In this document: positions 1 through 8,315 of the stretch, in pieces
How the letters are laid out: every line of letters begins with the position of its first letter
How positions within the stretch are numbered: the first letter of the stretch is position 1
Origin: Paenibacillus sp. FSL R7-0337
GTDB taxonomy: Bacteria; Bacillota; Bacilli; Paenibacillales; Paenibacillaceae
Assembly: GCF_037969875.1 (NCBI RefSeq)
Contig: NZ_CP150218.1
Coordinates: 7,130,001 to 7,194,000, forward strand
Direction of reading: 5' to 3'
DNA length: 64,000 nucleotides
The notes under the pieces: generated by a model
Databases searched by the model: none
Seen by the model: only the letters and a program-made list of their open reading frames with translations
What the model was told of the DNA's origin: nothing
Made by a program: the position numbers and the translations under genes

Positions 1-66
1 GGACTTAAGGATCGGCTGGAGCGTAAGCGGCCGGAGGTGAGAGGGGTTCCCCGCAGTGACGACTGA
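1..66 (+). CDS. 3' end of an upstream gene (partial)
   Basis: An open frame enters from the left edge and stops at TGA 64-66, giving about 21 residues ending in RGVPRSDD. The tail is rich in Lys, Arg and Glu and too short to assign to a family. It overlaps the possible GTG start (56) of the next gene, which would suggest translational coupling. The frame could be fortuitous. Confidence 0.4.
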   Translation, partial: GLKDRLERKRPEVRGVPRSDD

Positions 67-85
67 GCTTAAAGTGGAGGCCAAC

Positions 86-1510
86 ATGAAGAATGCTCAG
101 CATCTAAAAGCCTATGTACAGATGCATCCGGATAATAAGATGGCATGGTACTTGCTTGGTAAGGAATACTATAAGAACGGCCAGTATGGAAAAGCGAATT
201 ACTGTTACAATCAGGCCGGGGAAGTGTATGAGGCTTTTGAACGCAGCAAGGTGCCGGCGGAAATGCTGCAGCAGTACGAGGAAGGGCTGCTGGAATCGGC
301 CCGGGAACGGCAGACCGCGAGGCTCAGGAAGCGCCGGGTGCTGCTGGCTCTAATGCTGCTGCTGCTCATGCTTATTCCGGCTGCCGTCGCACCGGGAATT
401 CAGCCGGAGAGAGCGGGCACCGCTGCGCCAGTCGCGGCAATCTCAGCGGTGCTGCCGGAGACAGCTGAAGAGGCGAAGGTAAGTCCGCGAGAACCGGCAA
501 GTCTGGATTTCACGGCTGTCGCGGCGGATGCTGCTACGGGAGGCGGGGGGCTGGCAGCCATCCTGAAGTCGGCGAAGACGCCTTCCGCCACCGCACTGCT
601 CAGTATGAAGCGCTCGGGCAAATGGCTGCTGTGGAAGAAAGGGCTGCCGCTGGAGGCTACCCTTGCTAAGAGCGGTGAAGGGCGTATAGTCTATCAGTCC
701 TATAATCAGGCAGCGTGCGCTTGCCAGCCGCCGGATCCGGCAGAGCTTAAGCAGCAGGGGCTGAACTGGCAGAAGCAGCAGGAGGAGCTTGCTGTGCTCT
801 GGAGTGCGCTGCGTGCGTACAAGAACAGCAAGGGAGCATATCCCGAAGTGGTACAGGAATTAGTGAAGCCGTTCCCGGCGAACGTGCTGGGCGGCATCAC
901 CCCGCTGATGAAGGAAGCCTTCGCACCGCTGCGCAGTGCCGCACGGGGAGAGGCGCCGCTGCTCTCTGCATCTCCACAGCCGTCAGGAGGCCAAGAGGCG
1001 GGTACTCCGGGGCAAGAGCAGACAGGCGGACGTCCGGCGGCGGGGCCGGGGGAGAAGCTTTTTTTCAAACAACCGCTTGCTATCATTGTTGATAAGCAAA
1101 ACTACCGTCTGGCGGTCACCAGCGGAAATGTGATTGTACGGAATTATCCTGTGGGACTCGGCGGAGATAAGACACCTGAAGGAGAGTTCTTCATTAAGGA
1201 TAAGGTCGTGAACCCGAACGGGCGCGATAACGGGGAATTCGGCAGCCGCGGTATGCAGCTCTCGGACAGTAATTATGCAATTCATGGGACGAATGAGCCG
1301 GATAGCATCGGCAAGGATGAGTCGCTGGGGTGTATCCGGATGAGCCGGAAGGATGTGGAGGAGCTGTTCGCGATGGTGCCGATGGGCACGAAGGTTCAGA
1401 TCAGTCAAGGGGTTCTGCCTGAGGAGCTGGTCGTACCGGAGGAACGTTTCCCTTCGGATTCGCCCCGCAATCAGACCAACCCCCATAAAGTGTACCATTG
1501 GCTGAACTAA
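86..1510 (+). CDS. Membrane-anchored L,D-transpeptidase (YkuD domain) with TPR-like N-terminus
   Basis: The protein probably catalyses L,D-transpeptidation of peptidoglycan stems outside the cell. Numbered from GTG 56 (484 aa), residues 10-60 look like a tetratricopeptide helix pair, 94-113 form one membrane-spanning segment, and a Pro/Ala/Gly-rich linker leads to a YkuD domain at about 337-455. His410 (HGTN) and Cys426 (SLGCIRM) form the catalytic signature. I prefer ATG 86 (474 aa) because GGAGG at 76-80 sits 5 nt upstream. GTG 56 is also possible, with GGAGGTGAG further upstream. The cytosolic TPR-like part suggests a protein partner, which is inference. The family assignment is secure; the physiological substrate is not known. 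Confidence 0.9.
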   Translation: MKNAQHLKAYVQMHPDNKMAWYLLGKEYYKNGQYGKANYCYNQAGEVYEAFERSKVPAEMLQQYEEGLLESARERQTARLRKRRVLLALMLLLLMLIPAAVAPGIQPERAGTAAPVAAISAVLPETAEEAKVSPREPASLDFTAVAADAATGGGGLAAILKSAKTPSATALLSMKRSGKWLLWKKGLPLEATLAKSGEGRIVYQSYNQAACACQPPDPAELKQQGLNWQKQQEELAVLWSALRAYKNSKGAYPEVVQELVKPFPANVLGGITPLMKEAFAPLRSAARGEAPLLSASPQPSGGQEAGTPGQEQTGGRPAAGPGEKLFFKQPLAIIVDKQNYRLAVTSGNVIVRNYPVGLGGDKTPEGEFFIKDKVVNPNGRDNGEFGSRGMQLSDSNYAIHGTNEPDSIGKDESLGCIRMSRKDVEELFAMVPMGTKVQISQGVLPEELVVPEERFPSDSPRNQTNPHKVYHWLN

Positions 1511-1644
1511 TTCCCGACTAAGATAAATAAAACGGCGATAAGCGCAATCAGCAGTACCAGACTGGCGCTGATCCACAGAATGGCTTTGCGGTTCACTTCT
1601 TCTTTTTTCTGCTGGAGTGTAGGAGGCTTACGTTTGGTTGACAT
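1507..1644 (-). CDS. Small single-span membrane protein (45 aa)
   Basis: A short ORF of 45 codons. The N-terminal half is charged (MSTKRKPPTLQQKKEEVNRK), followed by a hydrophobic helix of about 22 residues ending LVGN. AAGGGTGA lies a few bases upstream of the ATG. It converges with the L,D-transpeptidase gene and overlaps its stop by 3-4 nt. The topology predicts a cytosolic basic tail and one membrane helix. I do not recognise a named family. The clean SD, charge pattern and membrane helix make it likely to be real. Confidence 0.6.
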   Translation of the reverse strand: MSTKRKPPTLQQKKEEVNRKAILWISASLVLLIALIAVLFILVGN

Positions 1645-1771
1645 TAGGTCACCCTTCTTTCTCTCTTAGTCTGTGATAACCCTTACATGTGAGAATTGGC
1701 GGCGGTGTATTGAACTTGTGCCCGCTCCTCTATTCTAGTCTGGATGAAAAGACAAGTCTAGCTGCAATCTC

Positions 1772-2293
1772 TTGCGGCAGGACTGGATTGCCGAAGCCTT
1801 AGTCTATACAGAGGAATACCGGCTGGAGTATCATAAGGAAGGTTTCATGCTGGAGCGTAAAGAACACAGAAGCAGGAGTGATGCTGCCATGGCAAGCAGA
1901 TCCAAAAGCGAAATTCCGGTGCTGCTATACGGCTATGCAGGTCCCCGGAGGAATATAGGGTTCACCTTTTCCCGGTATAATTTGAACATGGAAGAGGGCG
2001 GGAGTGCACCTGAAGAGATGCTGTTTATCTATGAAGAGGACTTCGAGTATCTTAAGCCTGCGGTGGCCAGGGTGTTCCCTGTAGCCAATCCCTTCACTGG
2101 AGAAGAGCAGACATCGCTGGACCCGTGCTGGGAGAATCCTATTCCAAAGAGCTTGTGGGAGTCCATCTTGTCTGAGCTTGAGCAGCAGCGGGTTAGAGAC
2201 TCTGAACTACAGGATTTCCTGAACCAGTTCATAAGCTGGGCAAGGAATCACCTGCGGACTGCGGACGGAATTGAAATTACGGGGAATCTGTGA
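1772..2293 (+). CDS. Hypothetical protein
   Basis: No family is recognised. The protein is soluble and acidic, up to 173 aa, with no signal peptide or membrane helix. It is rich in Glu and aromatic residues, with a probable helical C-terminus (ELEQQRVRDSELQDFLNQF). The longest frame starts at TTG 1772 with no obvious SD. ATG 1847 has AAGGAAGG at 1835-1842 and is the alternative, giving 148 aa. Codon use resembles that of its neighbours. It stands alone, about 150 bp upstream of pyrD. Confidence 0.6.
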   Translation: MRQDWIAEALVYTEEYRLEYHKEGFMLERKEHRSRSDAAMASRSKSEIPVLLYGYAGPRRNIGFTFSRYNLNMEEGGSAPEEMLFIYEEDFEYLKPAVARVFPVANPFTGEEQTSLDPCWENPIPKSLWESILSELEQQRVRDSELQDFLNQFISWARNHLRTADGIEITGNL

Positions 2294-2446
2294 ATTGGCG
2301 CCGGCGTCAAGGAAGTGCGGCAAGGCGGGGACAATTGCTGCGGCAAAAAACTTTTCTTTTCCCCCGGAAACGGATAAAATTAAGAAGAAATCTATAGATA
2401 CGGGAGTCGTCATGTCAATTGTGGTTCCCTTGAAGGAGCGAGAACG

Positions 2447-3541
2447 GTGCTGTATCGACATTTTGGCAAGCCAATTTTCTTTAAAATGGATCCGGAGACG
2501 GCGCATCATCTCGTCATCGGGGGACTGAATAAAGCTGATCTGGTTCCCGGCGGGAGCGCAGCTATGCGCTTGATGTACGGGGTTCCTGAGACAGCTGATC
2601 TTGCAGTGGACCTGTTCGGGGTACATTTCCCGACCCCAGTAGGCTTAGCGGCAGGACTGGATAAGAATGCGGAAGCGGTAGGAGGATTCTCTTCGATCGG
2701 CTTCGGATTTATGGAGGTAGGCACGGTAACTCCGGTAGGCCAGCCCGGCAATGACAGTCCCCGGCTGTTCCGGCTGCTGCCTGACAAGGCACTTATTAAC
2801 CGGATGGGCTTCAATAATGAAGGCGCTGAGGCTATGGCTGAACGTCTCAAGAAGCTGAAGAAGCGCAGAATTCCGGTGGCGGTCAATATCGGACGAAACA
2901 AGGCCACCCCGAATGAATTGGCGCATGAGGATTACCGCAAGTGTATCCGTACGCTGTATCCGTACGGTGATTTTTTTGTGGTCAATATCAGCTCGCCGAA
3001 TACCCCGGATCTCCGGAGTCTTCAGCATGGCAGCGAGCTCTCGAACCTGCTTAGCGAGGTTAAGGAAGAGATGGAGCTGCAGCGGGTCAAGACGGGCATC
3101 ACGAAGGGGCTGCTGGTCAAGATCGCTCCCGATGTCAGTGACGCTGAGCTGGAATATATGGTACATACCATCACGGAAGCCGGAATGGACGGCATCATTG
3201 CGACCAATACGACACTCTCCCGTGAAGGGCTGCAGAGCGACAAAGCCGGTGAGACAGGCGGGCTGAGCGGCCAGCCGCTGCGCGAACGTTCTACAGAGAT
3301 TATCCGCAGAATCTATAGCCAGACGGGCGGCAAGCTGCCGATTATCGGGTCGGGCGGGATCTTTACAGCCCAGGATGCTTACGATAAGATACGGGCGGGC
3401 GCCAGTCTGGTCGAAATTTATACAGCACTCATCTATGAAGGGCCGGAGGTTAACCGTAGAGTGCATGCCGGACTACGGCAGCTGCTGCGGCGGGACGGCT
3501 TCCAGAGGCTCCTTGATGCGGTAGGCGCTGATCATCACTGA
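2447..3541 (+). CDS. pyrD: Dihydroorotate dehydrogenase (quinone), class 2
   Basis: Oxidises dihydroorotate to orotate in pyrimidine synthesis, passing electrons to membrane quinone. The 364-aa length and an N-terminal amphipathic region (residues 1-45) are typical of class 2 enzymes, not of the cytosolic class 1 PyrD usual in Bacillus. Visible signatures are the FMN-site segment PVGLAAGLDKNAEAV, NRMGFNNEGAE, the NISSPNTPDLR loop carrying the catalytic serine, and the C-terminal IGSGGI phosphate-binding motif. The start is GTG 2447 with AAGGAG at 2433-2438. It is not in a pyr operon here; relQ follows directly, so the two are probably co-transcribed. Confidence 0.95.
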   Translation: MLYRHFGKPIFFKMDPETAHHLVIGGLNKADLVPGGSAAMRLMYGVPETADLAVDLFGVHFPTPVGLAAGLDKNAEAVGGFSSIGFGFMEVGTVTPVGQPGNDSPRLFRLLPDKALINRMGFNNEGAEAMAERLKKLKKRRIPVAVNIGRNKATPNELAHEDYRKCIRTLYPYGDFFVVNISSPNTPDLRSLQHGSELSNLLSEVKEEMELQRVKTGITKGLLVKIAPDVSDAELEYMVHTITEAGMDGIIATNTTLSREGLQSDKAGETGGLSGQPLRERSTEIIRRIYSQTGGKLPIIGSGGIFTAQDAYDKIRAGASLVEIYTALIYEGPEVNRRVHAGLRQLLRRDGFQRLLDAVGADHH

Positions 3542-3568
3542 AGGATGAATGGACAGGAGGACAAGGCG

Positions 3569-4381
3569 ATGGACGTCAGGGACTGGGGAACTTTTCTGCT
3601 TCCTTATGAACAAACGGTGGAGGAATTGAAGGTTAAATTCAAGACGATGCGCTCCGAACTCAAGAAAAGGGAAGAATATACTCCAATTGAATTCGTTACC
3701 GGCCGTGTGAAGCGGCTGTCTAGCATACTTGAGAAGGCCAAACGGTTAAACGTAAAAATGGAGGATCTGGAAACGGGCATCGAGGATATCGCCGGCATTC
3801 GCATTATGTGCCAGTTCGTCGAGGATATCCGCAGAGTGGCGGAATACATCCGCGCCCGCAAGGACCTTGAAGTGTTATATGAGAAGGACTACATTACCAA
3901 TTATAAGGAGAGCGGCTACCGCAGCTTCCATATGATAATAAGGTATCCGGTACAGACTGCACTGGGTCAAAAGATTGTACTGGCTGAAATTCAAATCCGT
4001 ACACTGGCGATGAACTTCTGGGCAACCATTGAGCATTCGCTGAATTATAAATACCGGGAGAGCCTGCCCGATGAAATGCGGGTGCGCCTGAAGACGGCAG
4101 CAGAAGCGGCTTCCATTCTGGACAGCGAGATGTCCAGCATCCGGGAAGAGATTCTGGAGGCCCAGAAGACCTTCGAGGAGAACTCGAACATGACGACCCA
4201 ATTGCTGAAGGCCATTCATCAACTGTATTTCTATCATCTTGTGAATGAAGCGATTGAGAGCCAGGAGCGGTTCAATGCGATCTGGCAGGCTCAGGATATG
4301 GATGCAATGAAGGACCTGCTGGATCATGTGCGCGAGCTGCTCTCGAATGCCAAGAAGGGCAGCGAGCCGGATGGCTTATGA
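3569..4381 (+). CDS. relQ: Small alarmone synthetase RelQ (GTP pyrophosphokinase)
   Basis: Synthesises (p)ppGpp by transferring pyrophosphate from ATP to GTP or GDP; it has no hydrolase domain. Signatures are EFVTGRVK, DIAGIRIMCQFVEDI, KESGYRSFHMIIRYP and EIQIRTLAMNFWATIEHSLNYKY, characteristic of RelQ/YjbM. ATG 3569 is chosen because AGGAGG at 3555-3560 lies 8 nt upstream and the N-terminus (MDVRDWGTFLLPY) then matches the family. An upstream in-frame ATG at 3545 would add 8 residues. At 270 aa it is longer than the roughly 211-aa B. subtilis protein because of a helical C-terminal extension of about 55 residues. It follows pyrD by 27 nt and overlaps the DUF309 gene by 11 nt. Confidence 0.93.
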   Translation: MDVRDWGTFLLPYEQTVEELKVKFKTMRSELKKREEYTPIEFVTGRVKRLSSILEKAKRLNVKMEDLETGIEDIAGIRIMCQFVEDIRRVAEYIRARKDLEVLYEKDYITNYKESGYRSFHMIIRYPVQTALGQKIVLAEIQIRTLAMNFWATIEHSLNYKYRESLPDEMRVRLKTAAEAASILDSEMSSIREEILEAQKTFEENSNMTTQLLKAIHQLYFYHLVNEAIESQERFNAIWQAQDMDAMKDLLDHVRELLSNAKKGSEPDGL

Positions 4382-4835
4382 ACCGCTGTATCTGGCCTAC
4401 CTCATCTACTTCAACCGGGACAGGGATTATTTCGAATGTCATGAGGTGCTTGAGGAATTATGGCTGGAAAAGCAGCGTGATCCGTTATACAAAGCTCTGC
4501 TGCAGGTGGCAGTCGGGCTGTACCATTTCCGTAATGCCAATGTGCGCGGCGGTCTGATTCTGCTGAAGCAGTCTCATGAAGTACTGGGCAGATATCCGGC
4601 GGTGACGCTGGGGATTGATTTGGGGAAGCTGGTCCGGGAAGCTGGGGAGTATGTTGCCCGTCTGGAGGCTTACGACGATCAGCCCTTTGATTATTATGAT
4701 TTGACGATTAGCATCTTAGACCCCCTGCTGGAGGAAGAAGTCAGGCTGGCGGCTGAGTCTACTCCGCCTGTGCTGCCCCAGCGGCGTGGGCCGCAGCGGC
4801 CGGATAGACCCAGGCATAGGCCGGATGGCGCTTGA
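4371..4835 (+). CDS. DUF309 domain protein
   Basis: A small all-helical protein whose signature FNRDRDYFECHEVLEELWL (residues about 12-30) defines DUF309. The family is widespread in Firmicutes and its function is unknown. The following LLQVAVGLYHFRNANVRGG segment is also typical. ATG 4371 is the natural start; the frame is open further upstream only because it overlaps relQ. A Pro/Arg-rich tail of about 30 residues is not part of the domain. It overlaps relQ by 11 nt, so translational coupling is likely. Confidence 0.85.
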   Translation: MAYEPLYLAYLIYFNRDRDYFECHEVLEELWLEKQRDPLYKALLQVAVGLYHFRNANVRGGLILLKQSHEVLGRYPAVTLGIDLGKLVREAGEYVARLEAYDDQPFDYYDLTISILDPLLEEEVRLAAESTPPVLPQRRGPQRPDRPRHRPDGA

Positions 4836-4853
4836 CCATAGCAAGGTTACAAC

Positions 4854-4882
4854 AGGAGCACCCGCAGGGGTGTTCCTGATTA
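4854..4882 (+). terminator. Weak hairpin after the DUF309 gene
   Basis: AGGAGCACCC (4854-4863) pairs with GGGTGTTCCT (4868-4877) over a 4-nt loop, followed by only a short T-containing tail (GATTATTT). It may be a weak terminator or attenuator between the pyrD-relQ group and the rRNA-modification genes. Confidence 0.4.
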
Positions 4883-4903
4883 TTTGAGCGGGAGGAAGGC
4901 ATC

Positions 4904-6520
4904 ATGACAGCACAACTGCCCGGAGCTTTCGCAGAGCGTATGAAAGAGCTGCTGGGACCGGAATATGAGCAATTTGTAGATACCTATCAGCAGTCACCTT
5001 ACGGGGGAATTCGGGCCAATACACTGAAAATAACGGTGGACGGGCTGCGGGAGCGTTCCCCCTTCACCCTGGAGCCGATTCCCTGGTGCCCTTCGGGGTT
5101 CTATACCGGAGAGGGAGCCAGACCCGGCAAGCACCCCTATTATCATGCGGGGCTGTACTATATTCAAGAGCCGAGTGCCATGGCCCCGGTTGAACTGCTG
5201 GACGTTCAGCCGGGGGACCGTGTGCTTGATCTGTGCGCAGCCCCGGGCGGCAAGTCTACCCAGATTGCTGCCAAGCTGCAGGGCGAAGGCCTGCTGATTT
5301 CGAATGACCTGCATCCTGAACGGACGAAGGCGCTCGCGAAGAATTTGGAGCTGTACGGCGTACGGAACGGCATTGTACTGAACGAGCGCCCGGAGCGGAT
5401 TGCGGCGGCCTTTCCCCGCTTCTTCGACCGGATTCTGATCGACGCGCCGTGTTCCGGTGAAGGCATGTTCCGCAAGGACGAGGATATGGTCAGACAGTGG
5501 GAGCCGGGAACCCCGGACAAATATGCGGAGATGCAGCGGGAGATTTTGCGGGCCGCAGCGACGGCGCTGAAACCGGGCGGAACGATGGTCTACTCGACAT
5601 GCACCTTCGCGCCGGAAGAGGACGAGGAGTTGGTGGCCAGGTTCCTGTCCGGGCATCCGCAGTTCTCGCTGGTTCCCGTAGGCGGAACCGGCCCGTTCGC
5701 TGCGGGCCTCAGTCCATTGCTGGGTGCGGCGCGGCTGTGGCCGCATAAGGTCAAGGGGGAAGGGCATTTCATGGCGGTACTGCGCCATGATGGAAGTGGC
5801 GGAGCGGAGAGTGAGGCATTTGAGGCCGGTGCAGCAGAGAATGGAGCTACGGTGACAGACACTTTAGAGAACGTAAAAGCAGGAAATGATCTTAACGAGA
5901 GAAGTCTGTCCGCTGCGCCCCGGAGCAAGGCTGGCAAAACAGACTTTCATAGTAAGGCAGTTCCCGGTAAGGCAGATCACGGCCGGGGCGGCAAGGGAGG
6001 ACGCGGATCTGGACACGGCTCCGGCTCTGGTAGAGCCGGAACGGGTCCAGGTCCGCAGTCACAGCGAACTGGCGGGGAAGCGATAGCGTTCGCGGTCTAT
6101 GCGGACTTTATTCAAGAGCTGCTGGGGACACAACCGCCCGGACATGCCATATGGTTCGGCGACCATCTATATATATCCCCGTTGCCGCGTGAAGCGCTGG
6201 ACGGTCTGAAGACAGTTCGGCCGGGCTGGTATGTGGGGCAGATCAAGAGCGGAAGATTCGTTCCCGGTCATCCGCTCGCTACAGCACTGCGTCCTGAGGA
6301 ATGCAGCCGCTGGGTATCGCTATCCAGCGCCGGCGGGGAAGCAGTCTCCTACCTGAAGGGGGAGACCTTGTCAATCCCCGTAGAGCGCTTGTCGATTAAG
6401 GAAGGACATGCTTACAAAGGTTATACCCTCGTCTGCATCGATGGCTTCAGCGCAGGCTGGGGCAAATGGCAGGAAGGGCTACTGAAGAACGAATATCCCG
6501 CAGGGTGGAGGTGGACTTAG
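4904..6520 (+). CDS. RsmF-type rRNA (cytosine-C5) methyltransferase, copy 1
   Basis: A SAM-dependent m5C RNA methyltransferase of the NOL1/NOP2/Sun family, RsmF/YebU subgroup. Seen in order: an N-terminal domain, WCPSGFY, YYIQEPSAM, the SAM-binding loop DLCAAPGGKSTQ (about 110-121), DAPCSGEGMFRKD and the catalytic-cysteine motif YSTCTF, then a C-terminal PUA-like/NusB-like extension. Between the two halves lies a low-complexity insertion (about residues 300-390) rich in Gly, Ser and Lys, absent from the paralogue at 10741-12147. The start ATG 4904 follows GGGAGGAAGG. It lies next to a pseudouridine synthase, so this pair forms a ribosomal RNA modification unit. The exact target base cannot be read from sequence. 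Confidence 0.9.
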   Translation: MTAQLPGAFAERMKELLGPEYEQFVDTYQQSPYGGIRANTLKITVDGLRERSPFTLEPIPWCPSGFYTGEGARPGKHPYYHAGLYYIQEPSAMAPVELLDVQPGDRVLDLCAAPGGKSTQIAAKLQGEGLLISNDLHPERTKALAKNLELYGVRNGIVLNERPERIAAAFPRFFDRILIDAPCSGEGMFRKDEDMVRQWEPGTPDKYAEMQREILRAAATALKPGGTMVYSTCTFAPEEDEELVARFLSGHPQFSLVPVGGTGPFAAGLSPLLGAARLWPHKVKGEGHFMAVLRHDGSGGAESEAFEAGAAENGATVTDTLENVKAGNDLNERSLSAAPRSKAGKTDFHSKAVPGKADHGRGGKGGRGSGHGSGSGRAGTGPGPQSQRTGGEAIAFAVYADFIQELLGTQPPGHAIWFGDHLYISPLPREALDGLKTVRPGWYVGQIKSGRFVPGHPLATALRPEECSRWVSLSSAGGEAVSYLKGETLSIPVERLSIKEGHAYKGYTLVCIDGFSAGWGKWQEGLLKNEYPAGWRWT

Positions 6521-6523
6521 AAT

Positions 6524-7291
6524 ATGGCTACAGGAGGAACTGCGAATAAGAAGCAACGGATTGACAAGGTGCTGTCCCACATGGGGATCGGCTCGCGCAG
6601 TGATATCCGCAAGCAGGCCAAGCAGGGCCTGATCACAGTAAATGGAGCTGTCGTCAAAGACAGCGGATTCCACGTAGACACGCAGCATGATCGCATAGAG
6701 GTTGGCGGGGAGCCGGTCCTCTACCGGGAATTCATTTATCTGATGATGAATAAACCGCCGGGTGTATTATCCGCTACCGAGGATAAACGGGACCGCACGG
6801 TTCTGGATCTGCTGAAGCAGGAGTATGCGCTGTTCGAGCCGTTCCCGGTCGGGCGGCTGGATAAGGATACCGTGGGTCTGCTGCTGCTCACGAATGACGG
6901 CAAGCTGGCACATGAGTTGCTGTCCCCGCGTAAGCATGTCCCCAAAACCTACGAGGCCACTGTCGAGGGTGAGGTCGATGCAGCGGATGTGGCTGCTTTT
7001 GCCGAGGGTGTGGAATTGGAGGATGGTTATGTGACCCTGCCTGCGCAGCTTAGCATTCTAAGCAGAGAACGGGGCAGCCGCGTGCTGTCGTATATCTCAC
7101 TCACCATTACGGAAGGCAAATTCCATCAGGTGAAGCGGATGTTCGTGGCTGTCGGGAAAAAGGTAGTGTTCCTGAAACGGGTGTCGATGGGCGAACTGAA
7201 GCTGGACGAGACGCTGCCCGAGGGAGCTTGCCGGGAGCTCACGGCCCGTGAGCTTACGCTGCTGCGCGGCGGCGGGGCTGCGGAATCGTAA
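6524..7291 (+). CDS. RsuA/RluB-family pseudouridine synthase
   Basis: Converts a uridine in rRNA to pseudouridine. An N-terminal S4 RNA-binding domain (residues 10-65, KVLSHMGIGSRSDIRK) is followed by the catalytic domain. The GRLDKDTVGLLLLTNDG motif carries the active-site aspartate, and KTYEATVEG and EGKFHQVKRMF are family signatures. The order and length (255 aa) fit the RsuA branch, which modifies 16S rRNA. The SD GGAGGTGG lies within the end of the upstream methyltransferase gene, only 3 nt away, so the two are an operon. Confidence 0.9.
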   Translation: MATGGTANKKQRIDKVLSHMGIGSRSDIRKQAKQGLITVNGAVVKDSGFHVDTQHDRIEVGGEPVLYREFIYLMMNKPPGVLSATEDKRDRTVLDLLKQEYALFEPFPVGRLDKDTVGLLLLTNDGKLAHELLSPRKHVPKTYEATVEGEVDAADVAAFAEGVELEDGYVTLPAQLSILSRERGSRVLSYISLTITEGKFHQVKRMFVAVGKKVVFLKRVSMGELKLDETLPEGACRELTARELTLLRGGGAAES

Positions 7292-7356
7292 GGATTAGTT
7301 AAATAGAGACCAGGAGCGAACTGGCGGTATACTATACAGAGATAGGATGATGGGGT

Positions 7357-8160
7357 ATGAAATACAAGCTGATTGCACTGGATGTAGACGGAACACTGCT
7401 GAATGATGATCATCAGCTCAGTGAAGAGAATAAAGCGGCGATTGCCGAGGTCACGCGCCAGGGCGGGCAGATTGTACTCTGCACAGGGCGCAGTCCGCAG
7501 AATTCGATTCCTTTTATGGAGGAGATGGGCTTGTCGGGCTATGTGCTTGGCCATAACGGGGCGGCAACGGTAAGCGTCAAGGACCGTAAGGTGCTGCACC
7601 AGTATGGGCTGGACGCCAGAGGGCTGGACCCGTATATCGCCTATTGCCGCGAGCGTGATATCCATTTCGATGTGAACACAGCGTTTGAGATGTATGTGGA
7701 CAATGTGGAGAACCTGACGAAGGAAGCCCACTATATGTATGAGCATTTCCGGATTATGCCTGCATCTCTTCCAGCCTGGGAGGACTTCCGCGAACCGATT
7801 GTGAAATTCACTGTGTTTACACAGTCCGATATTCTGGATGAAGCGCAGCGGGAGTGGGCTACTTGGGGAGAGCAATACAACATTCTGCGCAGCGGAGAGT
7901 TCTTCGTCGATTTGATGCACCCGGAATCCTCCAAAGGCAATGCCCTGAAGCATCTGGCAGCTGAGCTTGGCATCCCGCAAGAGCAGGTGCTGTCGATCGG
8001 CAACTATTACAATGATATCTCCATGCTGACTTATGCCGGTCTGGGTGTGGCGATGGATAACTCTCCGGTGGAGGTCAAAGCAGCCGCAGATGTAATCACC
8101 GGCACCAATAATGACAACGGTGTGCGCGATGCGCTGGTGAAGTATTGTTTGTCTTCCTGA
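7357..8160 (+). CDS. Cof-type HAD-IIB phosphatase
   Basis: A haloacid dehalogenase-superfamily hydrolase of 267 aa. Motif I is DVDGTLL near residue 10, motif II is CTGRS, a Lys lies in motif III (SSKGNALKHL), and motif IV is IGNYYNDISML. The C2-type cap lies between motifs II and III. Such Cof enzymes dephosphorylate sugar phosphates or nucleotides with low specificity, so the substrate cannot be named. It starts at ATG 7357 with a weak GATGGGG upstream and is followed by a strong bidirectional terminator. Confidence 0.9.
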   Translation: MKYKLIALDVDGTLLNDDHQLSEENKAAIAEVTRQGGQIVLCTGRSPQNSIPFMEEMGLSGYVLGHNGAATVSVKDRKVLHQYGLDARGLDPYIAYCRERDIHFDVNTAFEMYVDNVENLTKEAHYMYEHFRIMPASLPAWEDFREPIVKFTVFTQSDILDEAQREWATWGEQYNILRSGEFFVDLMHPESSKGNALKHLAAELGIPQEQVLSIGNYYNDISMLTYAGLGVAMDNSPVEVKAAADVITGTNNDNGVRDALVKYCLSS

Positions 8161-8249
8161 CTGCTGTCCGCAGCCCGTTGTTCTTTACCAGGATGAACAT
8201 TCAGCGTATCTAATCTTCTCGGCTAAGTAGCGAACGACCAAAAATGCAA

Positions 8250-8288
8250 AAGGGCGATCCTCGAATAACGGAGAATCGCCCCTTTTTT
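8250..8288 (+). terminator. Bidirectional rho-independent terminator
   Basis: AAGGGCGAT pairs with ATCGCCCCTT around a short AT-rich loop, with T6 on the plus side and A-rich sequence on the left that gives a T-tract on the minus side. It sits between the converging HAD gene and the secreted-protein gene at 8316. Confidence 0.85.
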
Positions 8289-8315
8289 GCCGCTTAAAGC
8301 TTTTAAGAAGCTACT

